Source: Parahaliea mediterranea (lineage in GTDB: Bacteria > Pseudomonadota > Gammaproteobacteria > Pseudomonadales > Halieaceae). From it: a DNA stretch of 64,000 nt. The stretch covers positions 22,932 to 86,931 of the forward strand of contig NZ_QEWO01000010.1 in the NCBI RefSeq assembly GCF_003402235.1. The letters are read 5' to 3'. Of this stretch, positions 15,022 through 24,455 are shown piece by piece; position 1 is the first letter of the stretch, and each line of letters opens with the position of its first letter. Both the position numbers and the translations under genes were made by a program. The notes beneath the pieces are model-generated. The model worked only from the letters and a program-made list of their open reading frames with translations. It was not told where the DNA came from and made no database searches.

Positions 15022-17243
15022 TAGGCCTGAGCCCAGGGAGCTCCGAGAAAAAAAGCCAGATCCCTCCGGTACTGATCGACACTGGCAGCGAGATCCGCCC
15101 GTGACTGCACCGGGTTTTCGACGAGTTTCTGCAACTCCGCGATATAGGCGTGGTAGCCATCCTTCAGGCCCTGGCAACCGTCTCTGACCGACGAATCGAG
15201 ATTATCGAACGCAGTGTCGACACTGCCCAGGAGCTTTTCCGTCACCTGCTGCTCCTCGAAAACCTTGAGCAACTGCTTCGAAAGTCGTCGCTGCCAGGAA
15301 TCACCGAATAACCGTTTCCCCAGCAATACCACGCCAGCAGCCAGAGCGGCGGTGACGACGACGGGCCCACCAATCGTCGCGACACCGGAAATGATGCCCG
15401 CAGTACCCCCACTCCAGGCGAAACCTACACCCATGGATGACAATATGCCCACCGCCTGAGCGACAACTGCATAGCCCCCCAATGCGCCCATGGTGGACGC
15501 GTAGATGCCCAATCCAGCCGCCATACCGGCACCGATCATTCCACCGGTAAAATACCCTTTGGCATCGAATGGTATGCTAACCGAGTCCTTGTCGAGCTCG
15601 ACCTTGTTCATGACTGCTGAGCATTGCTCCAGCCTTTCCGAGATCGAAGCCTCCACCTTCGTCCCATGTAGTTTGAAGGCCTGCTCAACGGCAGTCTGTA
15701 TACGATCCGTTACTAGGCTGGCGGCGTACTCCTGGGCTTCTTTCTTGTCCTTGTATTTGTCCTTTATAAGCGCTTCCAGTTTTGGCTGCTCCAATATGCT
15801 CTGCATATTCTCTTGGGATTCCTTGAGCGCGTTGTTGCGAGCTTCGGCAACCACCGCCAGAAGCTCTGTTCGGGTTTCCTCAATTTCCTCGAAGCGCTTG
15901 GCGATCGCCACGGGTTCAAGCGCAAGCCTGCTATCCTCGAGCAGTTGTTCGTACTTGATAATCTGGTTTTCCGCCGCGCCGAGGTAGCTCTGGAGTGATT
16001 CGCTGCCTTCTTCCTTGAGTCTATCCACCAGCCCATCAGCCGAGGACTTAACCGTATCCGCGATACCTGACTGCAGGTAATGACACAGATCACCAATCAG
16101 TGGATCACTGCGCTCAGGCGTAGAACTCCAGAAACTGTACCACCGCGCCTTCAACGTGGTTTCGGTGATGCCTTTCCCGGATTTGGAACCGCGCTCTTCC
16201 AGGGCCCCTGAACCATCCGGTGTTTCAAAGTGGCTGAATACACGCCGAGCAGCCTTTTCGATCATGCCCTGCAGATCTTTCTCCGAGATATGCGGCGCCG
16301 CCTGGCTGGTCACAATGAAGAGATTTCCGAGGGGCGGTAACTTGTCATTTGCCGCCTCAGGCATGTTCAAGGTTTTAAAAACCGATCTCAGCGACACCAT
16401 GTCGGTGTGATCCATGCAACCCGTAATCGGGGACATATACACCAGGACATCGAGCATCTGCAGCATGGACAATGCTTTCGCGGTGTCGCTCTGTTCCTCC
16501 CGCTCAGCGTCGGTATTCGCGAATCCAGGAGAGTCCACGATGTTACAGGCATTCAAGATGTCCGACTCAACATAGACCACGCAGCTATAGGCTTCTGTCG
16601 CGCTGCTATCGAAGTGGTCGTGGACGATTTCTGAGGAAAGGAGCTCAATCCCGCCTGATGCATAAAAGCGCTTCGGGTCCGTACAAAAGGCCTCATCGTT
16701 CAACTTAGCGATGGCCACCAACTCCTTGAAGATGAGGACATCCTCGTTTTGCCATTGAGGTTTGTCGGCGATGTGGCGGAGGATTGTCACTGCGCTGGTG
16801 GTGGGTTGCAGCTGAGCTGGGAGGGCGGTGCTACCGAGCAGAGTATTGATGAAGTGGCTTTTCCCAGCATCAGAACGGCCCATTACACCAAGATTAGGCT
16901 TTTGTCGTGCCAGAGACATGGAGAGGCGTGTCATCGCCACGAGGTTAGCAGTCGCCTCATTGCCCGTTTCATAATCCGCCAGATAGGAATCCAGTAAGCC
17001 CAATCGAGCGAAGAGCGCCTGATAGGGGTTGTGAATCTCCGGCCGTCTGCACTCTACTTCGGGCTCAAGAACCCGATCCATGTCGGTACCGAGGATTCTG
17101 CAGAGCTTCATCAGGACACGCGGCGATGCATACTCGGGATCCTGTTCAATCCGCTGATATACGCTGGTCGAGACCCCGACCATGCTCGCCAGTTCCTCCT
17201 GGGTTTTCTCCGCCTCGATTCTTAATCGTTTCAGTATGCTCAC
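15021..17243 (-). CDS. XRE-HTH fused to dynamin-like GTPase with membrane segments
   Basis: About 740 residues. Residues 1-60 form an XRE helix-turn-helix (EAEKTQEELASMVGVSTSVY). A dynamin-like GTPase domain follows, with G1 GRSDAGKS at about 122-129, a conserved Thr region (PTTSAVTIL) and G3 DSPG at about 237-240. A canonical TKxD is absent; VTSQ is in its place. A long helical stalk follows, then Gly/Ala-rich hydrophobic stretches at about 560-645 that could insert in or remodel membrane. The start is GTG 17243, with GGAAGGGGG ahead of it; ATG 17258 is the alternative. It is coupled to the zinc-ribbon gene. Confidence 0.8.
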   Translation of the reverse strand: MSILKRLRIEAEKTQEELASMVGVSTSVYQRIEQDPEYASPRVLMKLCRILGTDMDRVLEPEVECRRPEIHNPYQALFARLGLLDSYLADYETGNEATANLVAMTRLSMSLARQKPNLGVMGRSDAGKSHFINTLLGSTALPAQLQPTTSAVTILRHIADKPQWQNEDVLIFKELVAIAKLNDEAFCTDPKRFYASGGIELLSSEIVHDHFDSSATEAYSCVVYVESDILNACNIVDSPGFANTDAEREEQSDTAKALSMLQMLDVLVYMSPITGCMDHTDMVSLRSVFKTLNMPEAANDKLPPLGNLFIVTSQAAPHISEKDLQGMIEKAARRVFSHFETPDGSGALEERGSKSGKGITETTLKARWYSFWSSTPERSDPLIGDLCHYLQSGIADTVKSSADGLVDRLKEEGSESLQSYLGAAENQIIKYEQLLEDSRLALEPVAIAKRFEEIEETRTELLAVVAEARNNALKESQENMQSILEQPKLEALIKDKYKDKKEAQEYAASLVTDRIQTAVEQAFKLHGTKVEASISERLEQCSAVMNKVELDKDSVSIPFDAKGYFTGGMIGAGMAAGLGIYASTMGALGGYAVVAQAVGILSSMGVGFAWSGGTAGIISGVATIGGPVVVTAALAAGVVLLGKRLFGDSWQRRLSKQLLKVFEEQQVTEKLLGSVDTAFDNLDSSVRDGCQGLKDGYHAYIAELQKLVENPVQSRADLAASVDQYRRDLAFFLGAPWAQA

Positions 17244-17303
17244 ACCGCCCCCTTCCATAGTGGTTGTCGTTATCACTTTGTTGCACTTTAGTACCCATAT
17301 ATG

Positions 17304-17327
17304 ATATTTACAATCGCAATTAAATAT
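17304..17327. promoter_or_regulatory. Inverted repeat upstream of the XRE-GTPase gene
   Basis: ATATTTA and TAAATAT separated by 10 bp, about 60 bp before the GTG start. A natural site for autoregulation by the XRE domain; inferred. Confidence 0.45.
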
Positions 17328-17490
17328 ATTTGTTGCGAAAGTTTTGTCATATCTAGGCTTCCGGGCCGAGCGTGAGTTGCCAACTGACATTGCCTACCAT
17401 TACCGCGGCACGCGACTGACGGCCAGATGGCGGCTACTTGCTGCAATTAGTATGAACTATTATGATTTGTTAAACAGCGGAGGCTCTGCC

Positions 17491-17757
17491 ATGTCCAGAT
17501 TGACCATTTCGATGCCCGATCAGATGAATGAATGGGTTGAAGCTCAGATCAGTGCCGGTCGCTACGGCAATGTGAGCGAATACTTCCGCGATCTCGTCCG
17601 GCGCGACCAGGAGCGCCGGGAAAACGCGATCAGAGAGCTGCGCACCATTCTCGACCGCGCGGAGCAGAGCGGCGTCAGCGAACGTTCATTGCCCGAAGTA
17701 CTGGAAGCGGCACGCCAGGAAGCGCGGCAGAAGGGCTTGTTGCTTGGCGCAGATTGA
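17491..17757 (+). CDS. parD: ParD-family antitoxin
   Basis: An 88-residue ribbon-helix-helix antitoxin. MSRLTISMPDQMNEWVEAQI forms the RHH strand and first helix, and GRYGNVSEYFRDLVRRDQE the second. The C-terminal helix (LPEVLEAARQEARQKG) would wrap the toxin. GGAGG precedes the ATG. The gene overlaps the toxin gene by 14 bp. It probably represses its own promoter together with ParE. Confidence 0.9.
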   Translation: MSRLTISMPDQMNEWVEAQISAGRYGNVSEYFRDLVRRDQERRENAIRELRTILDRAEQSGVSERSLPEVLEAARQEARQKGLLLGAD

Positions 17758-18037
17758 ACTCACAAGGGACGCCGAACGCGACCTGATCGACATTTATCTC
17801 TATGGCATTGAGCAATTCGGCCAGGCACAGGCCGAGCGCTACGCCATCGCACTGAATGCGCGCATCGACTTTATTGCTGAGAACCCGAGCATGGGGAGTG
17901 ACTACAGTACTGTGCGCGAAGGCCTTCGCCGTTACGAACACGTCTCCCATGCCGTTTACTATCGTCCAACGCCCGACGGAATCTTGGTGTTGCGCGTTTT
18001 GCACGGGGCAATGGACCCCGGCCGCCATATTACCTGA
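17744..18037 (+). CDS. parE: ParE-family toxin
   Basis: A 97-residue RelE/ParE-superfamily toxin. It begins with a likely TTG codon inside the antitoxin gene (AQIELTRDAERDLIDIYLYG). It contains RIDFIAENPSMGSDYSTVRE and ends GILVLRVLHGAMDPGRH, the usual ParE C-terminus. ParE toxins poison DNA gyrase. Together with parD it should act in stable maintenance of the element. Confidence 0.9.
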   Translation: MAQIELTRDAERDLIDIYLYGIEQFGQAQAERYAIALNARIDFIAENPSMGSDYSTVREGLRRYEHVSHAVYYRPTPDGILVLRVLHGAMDPGRHIT

Positions 18038-18122
18038 CCATGTTCGCGACTTGGTCATGTTCATCGGATGCAGCCAGGTTCAATGCTGTAACCATTGCTG
18101 CGCAGCTAGCACTTAGAAAGTG

Positions 18123-18145
18123 AAAAAAGCCGCCCGAAGGCGGCC
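18123..18145 (-). terminator. Rho-independent terminator of the minus-strand parB operon
   Basis: Read on the minus strand: GGCCGCC-ttc-GGGCGGC followed by six T residues, 22 bp after the stop of the large ParB gene. The stem may also stop parE transcription from the other side. Confidence 0.8.
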
Positions 18146-18166
18146 AAGGTGCGAGCTGCTCAGCGC

Positions 18167-20038
18167 CTAGAATACCGGTGGTATCCAGGTCGCCCGGGGA
18201 TCATCCGCGGGATAGTCTTCTCCAAAGGCCTGTTTCAGCGACTCGATCACTTCGCCCTTGCGTTTGCCCTGCTGGCTCTCGACCCAGAACTCACCCAGCA
18301 CCGGGCCGAAGGTGGCGAGTAACTGGTCGATGGTCATTCGCTTGAAGTAGTGTTCTTCACTCGGCTGCCAGTACCCCCGAAAATCCGGCGCCAGCTGGTC
18401 CACCACCGCATCCCGCTCGGGCGATGCTCCACGCGGACCAACCTCCAGCAGCATCGCCGTGCAGTAGGTCACCAGCTTGTCCTTGTCCCGTTTCGGGAGC
18501 ACACAGAACGCCGCCAAGCGCGCCGGTTCTTCTTCTGCCAGCCAGGTGGTATCGAGCGCCTCCCGCGCAGCGTGCAGGCCTTCGGCTGCGGGACTTTCCT
18601 CGGTGTCTCCCCGCTCGGAGTCACAGGACACCTCGCAGTAACTGGCATTGCAGTAAACCCGGCCTTCCCAGGCCCGGGCTGTGAGCACCTGCACACACAG
18701 GCCAAAATGCAGTAGATCACTCGCCAGTTTGGGGTTCTTCAGGAGGGCCAGTTTGGTGATCTGACGCCGATGAGCCGCAAGATCGCTCACCAGCGCCTGT
18801 GACAGCGGCTTCTCTTGAGATGCATCCACCTCACCGCCCTCCCCTACTTCCGGCCCAGCAGCATCGGGGCCGCTTTCGTTCGCTGCCTTGGGCATGTCCT
18901 GCTGCCGCGCCAGCCCCTCGATGACGTCCAGCTCGCCCCGCCAGTTGAGGGTCACCACCACACCCGCGTACAGTCGCTGCGCGGCGGTGTAACCGCTGCA
19001 GGCCTTCTCGATCTCGTCTTCAAGCTGCCACAGGGCCTCGTTGGCCGCATTGATCGCATCGAACAGCGCTTCCTCGTTCTCGAACTCTTCCGGCAAGGGC
19101 GCATCCGCATCCAGGGCCTCAAGGTCGGCCACTCGCTGCGCCAGACGATCACATTCGGCGGCTTTGTCCGGCGGGACATCAATCAACTCCGAGGGAAGGC
19201 GTACCAGGCCGTTGGTCAATTCCTCCCGGTCGAGGCCGTGCGCCACCCAGGACCATTCCCTGGCTTTCTCAATCGTGCGGGCCTTGCGCCCCAATTTCTC
19301 CAGCGCCAGCCTCTCCACCAGTTCGGTATCCGAGAGATAGACCTTGTCCTCGAACAGGTCGCACTCCACCGCCCCACCGGCCTTTTCATAGGCGGCAACC
19401 CCGACAAACGCACCAATCCCCTGCCCCGCCTCGATGGCCTTACCGACCAACCAGCGCCGGATCGCATGGGCCGAACAGTGCTCCCCGAGCTCCCGGTAAC
19501 AGGCCAGCTGCCGCTTGGTATCGTCCACCAGCGCGAAGGCCTGCACTTCCTCCAAAGTGAACTGGCCCTTGCGGTAATCGGCCATAATGGCCTTAGCCAC
19601 CCGGCCCAGCCTGAGCAGCTTGCGGACACGGGCCTCGCTCAAACCGAAGCGCACCGCGATCTCGGCCTCCGTCAGCCCCTGTCGCGCCAGCTCTGCAAAA
19701 GCTTGCATCTGGTCCGCTGGATGCATGCCGTCGCGCTGAAAATTTTCCGCCAGCGAAATTGCGGTCACTGAATCCTTTACCCCGCGCACCGCACAGGGCA
19801 CCGGATAATTCCCGGCAATCCGTCCAGCCTGGGCCAGCCCCTGCAGGGCTTTTAATCGGCGTCCGCCCGCGATCACCGCAAACCCCTCGCCTTCCGGTAC
19901 CACCACAAGGTTCTGTAGTACACCCTCGGCGGCAATGCTCGCCATCAGGGATTCATGGGTCACACGACTGGCCATCGCCACCCGCACATTTCTCCGACTG
20001 GCTAACAGCCGGTCCAGACCGATCATCTGAATAGACAT
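18167..20038 (-). CDS. Large ParB/RepB/Spo0J-family protein
   Basis: A 623-residue protein. The ParB N-terminal domain spans about 5-100 (GFAVIAGGRRLKALQGL; ISLAENFQRDGMHPADQMQA). A central HTH follows (EIAVRFGLSEARVRKLLRLG), then a long, acidic C-terminal region found in plasmid and ICE ParB-like proteins and absent from chromosomal ParB. There is no parA beside it. It is likely an accessory DNA-binding/CTPase-type protein rather than the segregation ParB. The start at 20038 follows GAGGAAAATTTT. The leader element at 20086-20336 precedes it. Confidence 0.85.
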   Translation of the reverse strand: MSIQMIGLDRLLASRRNVRVAMASRVTHESLMASIAAEGVLQNLVVVPEGEGFAVIAGGRRLKALQGLAQAGRIAGNYPVPCAVRGVKDSVTAISLAENFQRDGMHPADQMQAFAELARQGLTEAEIAVRFGLSEARVRKLLRLGRVAKAIMADYRKGQFTLEEVQAFALVDDTKRQLACYRELGEHCSAHAIRRWLVGKAIEAGQGIGAFVGVAAYEKAGGAVECDLFEDKVYLSDTELVERLALEKLGRKARTIEKAREWSWVAHGLDREELTNGLVRLPSELIDVPPDKAAECDRLAQRVADLEALDADAPLPEEFENEEALFDAINAANEALWQLEDEIEKACSGYTAAQRLYAGVVVTLNWRGELDVIEGLARQQDMPKAANESGPDAAGPEVGEGGEVDASQEKPLSQALVSDLAAHRRQITKLALLKNPKLASDLLHFGLCVQVLTARAWEGRVYCNASYCEVSCDSERGDTEESPAAEGLHAAREALDTTWLAEEEPARLAAFCVLPKRDKDKLVTYCTAMLLEVGPRGASPERDAVVDQLAPDFRGYWQPSEEHYFKRMTIDQLLATFGPVLGEFWVESQQGKRKGEVIESLKQAFGEDYPADDPRATWIPPVF

Positions 20039-20085
20039 AAAATTTTCCTCGCACATGGATTTGGTTTTGGGTCGCCCCAACCCCC

Positions 20086-20336
20086 ATCCCTCTGGGGGCG
20101 AGACGCCCCCACCCGGCGAGGTACGAGCCCCGCAGCCGGCTTTGGCGGGGCCAGGCAGGGGGAACCACCCGCCTTGCAGCGAGAGAGCGGCAAAGGAGCA
20201 GCGAGTAATCAGTACAAGAACAGTGACAGCACACCTAACCCACACGGAGAACCAACAGGACGCGAACGCGTGAAAGGTGGGGGATGCCTGGCGCAAGCCA
20301 CAACGGATGCCAGGCTAGACATTCACCCAGAGGGAT
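20086..20336 (-). ncRNA. Large structured 5' leader, copy 2
   Basis: Minus-strand transcript opens ATCCCTCTGGG and closes CCCAGAGGGAT (11 bp). It shares with 8944-9123 the blocks GCCTGGC, CCAGGCATCCCCCACC, GGTTCCCCCTGCCTGG, CCAAAGCCGG and CTCGCCCCCAGAGGGATGGG. The central loop is about 70 nt longer. It ends 48 nt before the ParB start codon. Confidence 0.6.
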
Positions 20337-20339
20337 AAA

Positions 20340-20865
20340 AAAACACGCAGGCGCCGCGTGCAATGCAAGCCAAATCCACGCTATCGCCCTCCTCTCGCCA
20401 GGGATGCGCAGGGCCTGTCCCTACGGGATGCAGCGGCCGCGGAATCCGGAGCCAGCCCGCCCGGGCGCCCTCCCCCCCCCGTCAGAGCTTGGTTGTCACC
20501 ACATGCCCAGTAACAACAACACGTCGCTCAGGAAGAACCCCGCAGATAGAGCCCAGGCCCACTGACGCCCAGCCCCCGGGGCACGGAAAACATCATCGGG
20601 ATGGTGGCTCATGCACGTCCTTTTCGTGCCTACCCAACACATTGAGCTGCACCAACAGCCCTCCTCGCCACTGGACACAATGGCAGGCAGGACAGCGACC
20701 GCTCGTCACCCGCCCAGGGCGCAACGTTCACCTCTAAGGCATAACCCCAATAGGGAGAACACCGAAAGAACACCACTCTTTCGGCGGAAGTCGCGACAAA
20801 TACTCACCCTCTGCCCTATCCACCCGGGGCGTTTCCCCTGGCTAAAACACCCGCTATACTACATA
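20340..20865. other. Gene-free stretch between divergent ParB-family genes
   Basis: I see no convincing gene here; reading frames lack ribosome sites and family features. It should contain the promoters for the leader/parB unit on the minus strand and for the ParB-like gene on the plus strand, but I could not assign boxes with confidence. Confidence 0.5.
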
Positions 20866-20883
20866 GCGTTCCTCGAGGAACGC
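20866..20883. promoter_or_regulatory. Perfect 18-bp palindrome upstream of ParB-like paralogue 2
   Basis: GCGTTCCTCGAGGAACGC, 13 bp before the start codon at 20897, where it would block the promoter or ribosome site. Its core GTTCCT-AGGAAC is the same as at 7886-7899. Confidence 0.65.
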
Positions 20884-20896
20884 AATTGGATATCAA

Positions 20897-21925
20897 ATGC
20901 CTCAACCCACCCGCAGTGCCAACGACGACCGACGATCACGGCTAACCAGGCTGCTGGCCCCGGCTATGCAGAATGTGCCTCGGGACCAGATCCAGCGGGC
21001 CCCCTATGCCATCCAGGCCGACGTCCCGGAAGCCCAGCAACATGCCCTGATTGACCATGCCCTGGAGCTCGGCGGCCCCCCCGGCACCGTCATCGGTCGC
21101 CAGATCACCACACCGGAGGGAAAATTCATTGAGATCCTGCTGGGCTGGGAACGCCTGCAGGCCTTCCTGCACCGGGACGCCTACCCCCGGGCCCCCTCCG
21201 TCCCCATCGGACTGATCGACTGCAATGCCGCCGAGGCCGCCTTCTACGCCATTGAATACGCGGCCAGGGACCACGCTGCCTCGGGCCTGGTCACGAGCCC
21301 TCTGCTCTACGCCGCTGCAGCTCTCACGGCCATGGAACACTTCGGCCGCCCCGACAAGCCCTGGAAAATCCAGACCCTGGCCAATGCCCTGTGTATTGCC
21401 CGCCCCACCCTCTCCAACCGGCTGCGCTTGCTCAAGGGCCTCGCACCTGGCACCCGGGCCCTGCTGCAAAGCGGCCAGATCAAACCGCAATTTGCCAAGT
21501 TTCTGCTCGGCGAACCCTCCCCCAGCCGGCAGGAACGCCTCGCCACCCAGGCTGCCAAAGGCATGATGTCCTCCCGGGCCCTCTACCGCCTGGTCCACCC
21601 CGGCTACGAGCCCCCGCAACTGGTGGCCCAGCCCCGCGGCAAGGCCGCCCAACGCCTGGGCGATGTGGGCCTGATGGAGCGCGAACTGGCGGAACACTAC
21701 GGCACCCCCACGACCATCGTCCTGGATACCAAACAGCACAAAGGCACTGTGGAACTCGCCTTCCACAGTCTCTCGGAACTCAAGGGCTTACTGGATAAAC
21801 TGGATCACCGGATCCAGACCGACACTCTGCTGCGCGGCCAACTCAGCCTCTCGGTAGACAACACCCGGGAAGCCAATGCCCTCCTCCTGGAACTCGGCGC
21901 CAACCAGGATCCCGAACTGGAATAA
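20897..21925 (+). CDS. ParB/KorB-like DNA-binding protein (paralogue 2)
   Basis: A 342-residue protein laid out like the protein at 6870-7901. The N-terminal region contains LIDHALELGGPP and EILLGWERLQAFLHRDAYPR. A central HTH reads ALCIARPTLSNRLRLLKGLA. A C-terminal domain of about 80 residues ends it. The identical position of motifs and the shared palindrome suggest that the two are paralogues that may cross-regulate. It is convergent with the parB gene. Strongly GC-biased codon use compared with the neighbouring replicon. Confidence 0.7.
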   Translation: MPQPTRSANDDRRSRLTRLLAPAMQNVPRDQIQRAPYAIQADVPEAQQHALIDHALELGGPPGTVIGRQITTPEGKFIEILLGWERLQAFLHRDAYPRAPSVPIGLIDCNAAEAAFYAIEYAARDHAASGLVTSPLLYAAAALTAMEHFGRPDKPWKIQTLANALCIARPTLSNRLRLLKGLAPGTRALLQSGQIKPQFAKFLLGEPSPSRQERLATQAAKGMMSSRALYRLVHPGYEPPQLVAQPRGKAAQRLGDVGLMERELAEHYGTPTTIVLDTKQHKGTVELAFHSLSELKGLLDKLDHRIQTDTLLRGQLSLSVDNTREANALLLELGANQDPELE

Positions 21926-22113
21926 CCCCTCACCGCGGGAGCAGAGGCAGAGGATAATCGCGAACCACCGCGCCAGGGTGAGCGAACCCGCGCGGCGATC
22001 TACTGGAACCTAAGCGATTCAGCGGCCACTGGGGACGCTGCAAAAATGCACTTTTGAAAAGTACTTTATACTTATATATCAATAAGTTAGATAAAAATGG
22101 GAACCGTGCACAC

Positions 22114-23151
22114 TCACAGCTTCAGAGCGCTGCGAATGGCCTCCTCAACCTCGGTTATCTGCTCGTCCGAGAGTTCAAACAGGTCGACCTTGTACTGACC
22201 TTTGTTGGTGCGATGGGCGCCGATCACCGCCCGCTTGCGCCCATGACCATCAACCAATTCCCGGCGCTTCGCTGCCACCGCCGGCTTGGGTTTTGTCGCG
22301 GCGGTTCGCAATGCTTTTAGCAAAGCGGCGCCATCCTCAAATCGCGTTTGCCCTGCAAACTCCTTCAGCAGCTGCTTGCGTGCTGAAGGCCCTAGCGCGG
22401 ACAGGGCTTTCTGGATATCCAGACCGGCGCGCAGACTGATCCTGGTGGGTGAGGCCACCTGCTTGACGATCTCTTCTGGCAACTCCGCCAACTTGAGGTA
22501 TTTACCCGCCAGGGTCCTGTCGACCCCTTCGATCCCGGCGAGGACTTCCAGCGTCATGTCAGGCTTGCCAGCGCGCAGCTGGGCAAAGTAGACCGCTCGC
22601 TCCCAGGAAGAAATGTCCTGCCGGTCATCATTCTCACTGTCCGCTAGGCGCTTGGCGTCAGCATCGGTGATCTGGTCGCTGTACCAGGCCTTGAGCAGTC
22701 CACTGCCCTCCCCTGCCTCGGCCAGCAATTGCGCGACGTAGCGCCTGCGAGTGCCGTAAATCACCTCATAGCGCTTATCGCCCTGGGGCTTTTGCAGCTC
22801 ACGCACCAGCACCGGGTCACGCTGACCTTCATCCCGAATCGCCGCCAGTAGCTGTTGCACCGCCACATCCTCCGGCGACAAAAGGGACTGCACCCGCTTA
22901 TTCAGCGGAGACGCGACACAGTGCCGAGGATTGACCTCAATCAGATCGCACTCCACCGTGTTTTTGGAGACCGGCAACTCCAGATACATCCGCTGCTGAC
23001 GTTTCCCGCGTGCGGTAATCGCCGGTGAATTGATGGGCGATGCCACGCGCTTTTCCGTGGCGGCCTCCGCGGTGGACGGTGCCTTTTCAGCCGCCGTATC
23101 GCCCAAGCGGGCAGACAGCGCATGGATACCAAACTTTTTCTTCTCAGCCAT
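22114..23151 (-). CDS. parB: ParB partition protein
   Basis: A 345-residue ParB of the plasmid type. It has a basic N-terminal arm, then a ParB nuclease-like/CTPase region (YEVIYGTRRRYVAQLLAEAG; RLADSENDDRQDISSWERAV). A central HTH is seen at EVLAGIEGVDRTLAGKYLKL, and a C-terminal dimerisation region follows. The gene overlaps parA by one base. It should bind a centromere-like site and stimulate ParA for segregation of the element. Confidence 0.92.
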   Translation of the reverse strand: MAEKKKFGIHALSARLGDTAAEKAPSTAEAATEKRVASPINSPAITARGKRQQRMYLELPVSKNTVECDLIEVNPRHCVASPLNKRVQSLLSPEDVAVQQLLAAIRDEGQRDPVLVRELQKPQGDKRYEVIYGTRRRYVAQLLAEAGEGSGLLKAWYSDQITDADAKRLADSENDDRQDISSWERAVYFAQLRAGKPDMTLEVLAGIEGVDRTLAGKYLKLAELPEEIVKQVASPTRISLRAGLDIQKALSALGPSARKQLLKEFAGQTRFEDGAALLKALRTAATKPKPAVAAKRRELVDGHGRKRAVIGAHRTNKGQYKVDLFELSDEQITEVEEAIRSALKL

Positions 23152-24392
23152 CAGTAGATCCCCTTCTCTTCCAGCACCGCTTTCTTGCTCGGCCAGCGCG
23201 GATACACTGCCCGTTCCAGGATTTCATCAAACACTGTTTTGAAGTTGGCCATCGCCCGTTTGCGCGCCTCGCGATTCACATTGGCATCGCCAGCGTTGAC
23301 GTCAAAGACGGTGCGTCGCATCAAGGACAGATTGCTCACCACTGCCTCATGCTTCTTGATCACGGAGTGCATGCAGTCCGTGCTAAAGGTCCTGCGGATC
23401 TGATCCAGTACAAACTCGCTGCCCAATGTCGCCGTCTTCTCAGACGCTGAGAACCGGGTGGGTAAAAACAGCATATCCGGCAGCACCACTTCATCACCAA
23501 AGGTCTCGTACAGCGTCTCGGACTGGTCCTTGTACAAATCGCCGAAAGACAGGGTGGACGCAAAATCAGTGATCTCGGTCGGCACCGGCACCACCACCGC
23601 ATCCGAGGCAAAGATGATATTGAGCGGCAGCAGACCCAGTGACGGCGTCCCGTCCATGATCACGATGTCGAAATCGGTTTTGACCTCATTGACGATGTCT
23701 TTGACCCGGTGGAACCAGTGCATCATTTTGCTGAGGCGGTCACTCTCCGAACGCGCCTCCATGATGGCGTTGGAAAGAGCATATTCGACACCGGCCAGCT
23801 GCAGGGTAGAAGGGATGATTTTGAGGTTGGGCAGGTGCGTGTCGCGGATGACATCCTTGGCCCAGCTGGCCGGATAACCTTCCTCTTCCAGGATATAGGG
23901 CCCCAGGGATTTTTCGTGGGACGTATCGAAGTCCGGCAGAATCCCGCAGTTGTAGGTCAGTGAGGCCTGGGGATCCAGGTCCACAAACAATACCCGGTAG
24001 CCCAGGTTGGCGTAATAGGAACCCGCATACCAGGACGTAGTAGTTTTCCAGCAGCCGCCCTTGAAGTTGGTGAAGGACATCACCACGGCGTCTTCGTTGG
24101 GCTGGCGCCAGGGGCGGGTACCAAAGTACTCCTGCATCACCAGCACCTGGTCCAGGGTGGCACCCAATCGGCGATGGGTTTTCGGATCCAGGTCAGGGGA
24201 GGGGAGCCGGCCTTCCTTTTCCGCCATATAAATGGTGTTGACCTTGGCGCCAACCAGCTCGACCAGCTCTTCGCCCCTGTAACGCCGCGGCGGCATCTGG
24301 TCTTCGGCAATCGCCTTGATGTCCTTGATCAGGTTATGGCCATTGTCGAGGTAGCGGCCCAGCTTATTGAAATTTTCCTGGCTGATAGGCAT
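23151..24392 (-). CDS. parA: ParA partition ATPase (type Ia, with N-terminal HTH)
   Basis: A 413-residue Walker-type partition ATPase. Residues 1-100 carry a MerR-like HTH (VGAKVNTIYMAEKEGRLPSP), as in type Ia ParA proteins that also repress their own operon. The deviant Walker A is FKGGCWKTTT at about 110, with the signature Lys and an unusual Cys-Trp where Gly-Val/Lys is common. Walker A' (VLFVDLDPQASLT) and Walker B (DIVIMDGTPSLG) follow. It heads the parAB operon next to oriV. Confidence 0.93.
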   Translation of the reverse strand: MPISQENFNKLGRYLDNGHNLIKDIKAIAEDQMPPRRYRGEELVELVGAKVNTIYMAEKEGRLPSPDLDPKTHRRLGATLDQVLVMQEYFGTRPWRQPNEDAVVMSFTNFKGGCWKTTTSWYAGSYYANLGYRVLFVDLDPQASLTYNCGILPDFDTSHEKSLGPYILEEEGYPASWAKDVIRDTHLPNLKIIPSTLQLAGVEYALSNAIMEARSESDRLSKMMHWFHRVKDIVNEVKTDFDIVIMDGTPSLGLLPLNIIFASDAVVVPVPTEITDFASTLSFGDLYKDQSETLYETFGDEVVLPDMLFLPTRFSASEKTATLGSEFVLDQIRRTFSTDCMHSVIKKHEAVVSNLSLMRRTVFDVNAGDANVNREARKRAMANFKTVFDEILERAVYPRWPSKKAVLEEKGIY

Positions 24393-24399
24393 GTTGATG

Positions 24400-24455
24400 T
24401 TTTCCCCGTATCAAAAAATATTAATTGACATTCTAAGGGAAAAAATTGGGGAAAA
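24400..24455. promoter_or_regulatory. parA operator region with TTTTCCCC/GGGGAAAA inverted repeat
   Basis: TTTTCCCC (24400-24407) and GGGGAAAA (24448-24455) face each other across an AT-rich spacer upstream of parA. A plausible self-repression site for the HTH of ParA; inferred. Confidence 0.45.

Noticed and set aside
18815..19771. Plus-strand frame of 318 codons
   Set aside because: Antisense to the large ParB gene whose domains are clear; the translated sequence has no recognisable fold.
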